From Mesaphorura yosii (taxonomy: Eukaryota > Arthropoda > Collembola > Poduromorpha > Tullbergiidae), in the NCBI GenBank assembly GCA_009869945.1, contig WIXG01000210.1, positions 1 to 64,000 of the forward strand: a DNA stretch of 64,000 nucleotides, written 5' to 3'. The translations under genes and the position numbers were made by a program. This document shows positions 63,206 to 64,000 of this stretch, in pieces (the first letter of the stretch is position 1; every line of letters begins with the position of its first letter). The notes beneath the pieces are model-generated. The model saw nothing but the letters and a program-made list of their open reading frames with translations. It did not search any database and was not told the origin of the DNA.

Positions 63206-64000
63206 TCATTTCATACTATCAAGTTCGTCTACGCTCGAGAAAAAGGCTGGCAGGGCATGCCTTTGTGACGTAAGACTGAAGCGAAAACTGTCATGCTCGT
63301 CTTCCTCATCAACAAGCCAGGACTCTATGGATAAAGGGGGACTAGACGTCTCGGGTTCGTCTGAAATCTTCTGATCAGACTCAGCTGAGGTTGAGGTGGC
63401 GGCTAAGGAAGTGGCTACTCAAAGAAGGACAGACAAGAGAAAGAATCAGAGCAAGTTACACGCCTGACTGATTACTTCCTTCTGCCTGGCACGAAAGCCC
63501 GAGCAACCCATCTGTGCCATGGCTTCTGAAGTCAGCAATGCTACTTTGTTTTCACGTATTCTCTTGAGTAGAGGATCTTTCTTGCCCTCACCTTTTCGCG
63601 AGTCCCCTTCCTTCTTCGAGGCATTCGCAACCGAGTTGCCTTCCACGGAATTCGATTCAACACTATTCAAAGTAGCTTTCGCGTTCACAGAATTCTCCTG
63701 GCTCTGGTTCTCTGACGATTCTGAGCTGGGAGGTGGATTACAGTTTGCCTGATCTGCATCATTCGGCTTACTATTACTAGAAACAACTGACTCGGCTGGC
63801 TTAGCAGACTGCGTCGTGGGCGGAGCTGCTGCCGTCGGCGTGCTCGGGACGGAGCCGGCTGGTGTAGGAGGCAAATCTTGTAATGCGGGTGTCGAAATCG
63901 GTGCAGGCACCGGTGCTTCGGGGGTCGCCAGAGTAGGAGGTGGGGCAGACTGAAGAGGAGTCGCGGAATTTGGGTTCGTTTTGGTTGTTGGCCATCCTTC
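63206..64000 (-). CDS. 3' end of an unidentified Pro/Ser/Asn-rich protein (partial, runs off the window)
   Basis: I do not recognise this gene. The minus-strand frame is open from the window end to 63446. It is rich in Pro, Ala, Thr, Ser and Asn (P-A-P-I-S-T-P-A-L-Q), then charged (K-K-E-G-D-S-R-K-G-E-G-K-K), then a more structured K-V-A-L-L-T-S-E-A-M-A-Q-M-G. A second open stretch from 63414 to a stop at 63206-63208 is acidic and reads like a coding C-terminus ending D-E-L-D-S-M-K. Joining them needs a very short intron, for example 63415-63459 with a GTAACT donor, which is uncertain; alternatively the protein ends at 63446. The 5' part lies outside the window. Confidence 0.5.

Noticed and set aside
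1-64000. Mobile elements, retroviral-type elements, tRNA or rRNA genes, CRISPR arrays
   Set aside because: No reverse transcriptase, transposase, integrase or capsid-like frame, no long terminal repeats, no tRNA-like box pairs and no regular spaced repeats were seen by eye. A repeat-library search and tRNA scan would settle this.

Overview
The window is nuclear DNA of an arthropod. The genes are intron-rich, with many 50-80 nt GT-AG introns. The set includes a Pvr-type receptor tyrosine kinase, a caudal homeobox gene with an F-E-W-M hexapeptide, clip-domain serine protease homologs and a Yb/TDRD12-type piRNA factor. The AT-rich composition and short introns fit a crustacean or a non-holometabolous hexapod; the species cannot be named from this sequence. 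I see no transposon, retroelement, CRISPR array, rRNA or convincing tRNA.

Layout from left to right. 554-941 (-) is a three-exon ATOX1 copper chaperone. 3037-8562 (+) is a 17-exon TDRD12-like gene with a degenerate DEAD-box helicase, two Tudor-like regions and a CS domain. 9298-20997 (-) is a complete 19-exon PDGF/VEGF receptor (Pvr) with a 4.5 kb first intron; it converges on TDRD12. 23495-24174 (+) is the proteasome maturation factor POMP, convergent with 24448-25165 (-), the OHCU decarboxylase of urate breakdown. A gene-poor stretch of about 9.7 kb follows, then caudal at 34850-40054 (-), with its homeobox split by an intron.

The right third is denser. 41513-41936 (-) holds two exons of an unidentified protein ending in a prenylation-type CTIL box. 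45744-48709 (-) is an MFS transporter of monocarboxylate-transporter-like layout. 49174-51075 (-) and 51838-53725 (-) are two tandem secreted clip-domain serine protease homologs, each predicted to be catalytically dead but for different reasons. 55481-61124 (-) is a large single-pass membrane protein, possibly a KIAA1549/UPF0606 relative. At 63206-64000 (-) lies the 3' end of an unidentified low-complexity gene that runs off the window.

These are mostly independent housekeeping, signalling and developmental genes and do not form a cassette. The only local functional group is the pair of protease homologs. I reconstructed the exon models by hand from splice signals and reading-frame continuity. 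In every multi-exon model except the MFS gene and the edge gene, the exon lengths add up to an open frame. I did not find a clearly new system. The best leads are the doubly inactivated protease-homolog pair, the CTIL-box protein, stop-free in-frame mini-introns in two genes, and the degenerate TDRD12 helicase.
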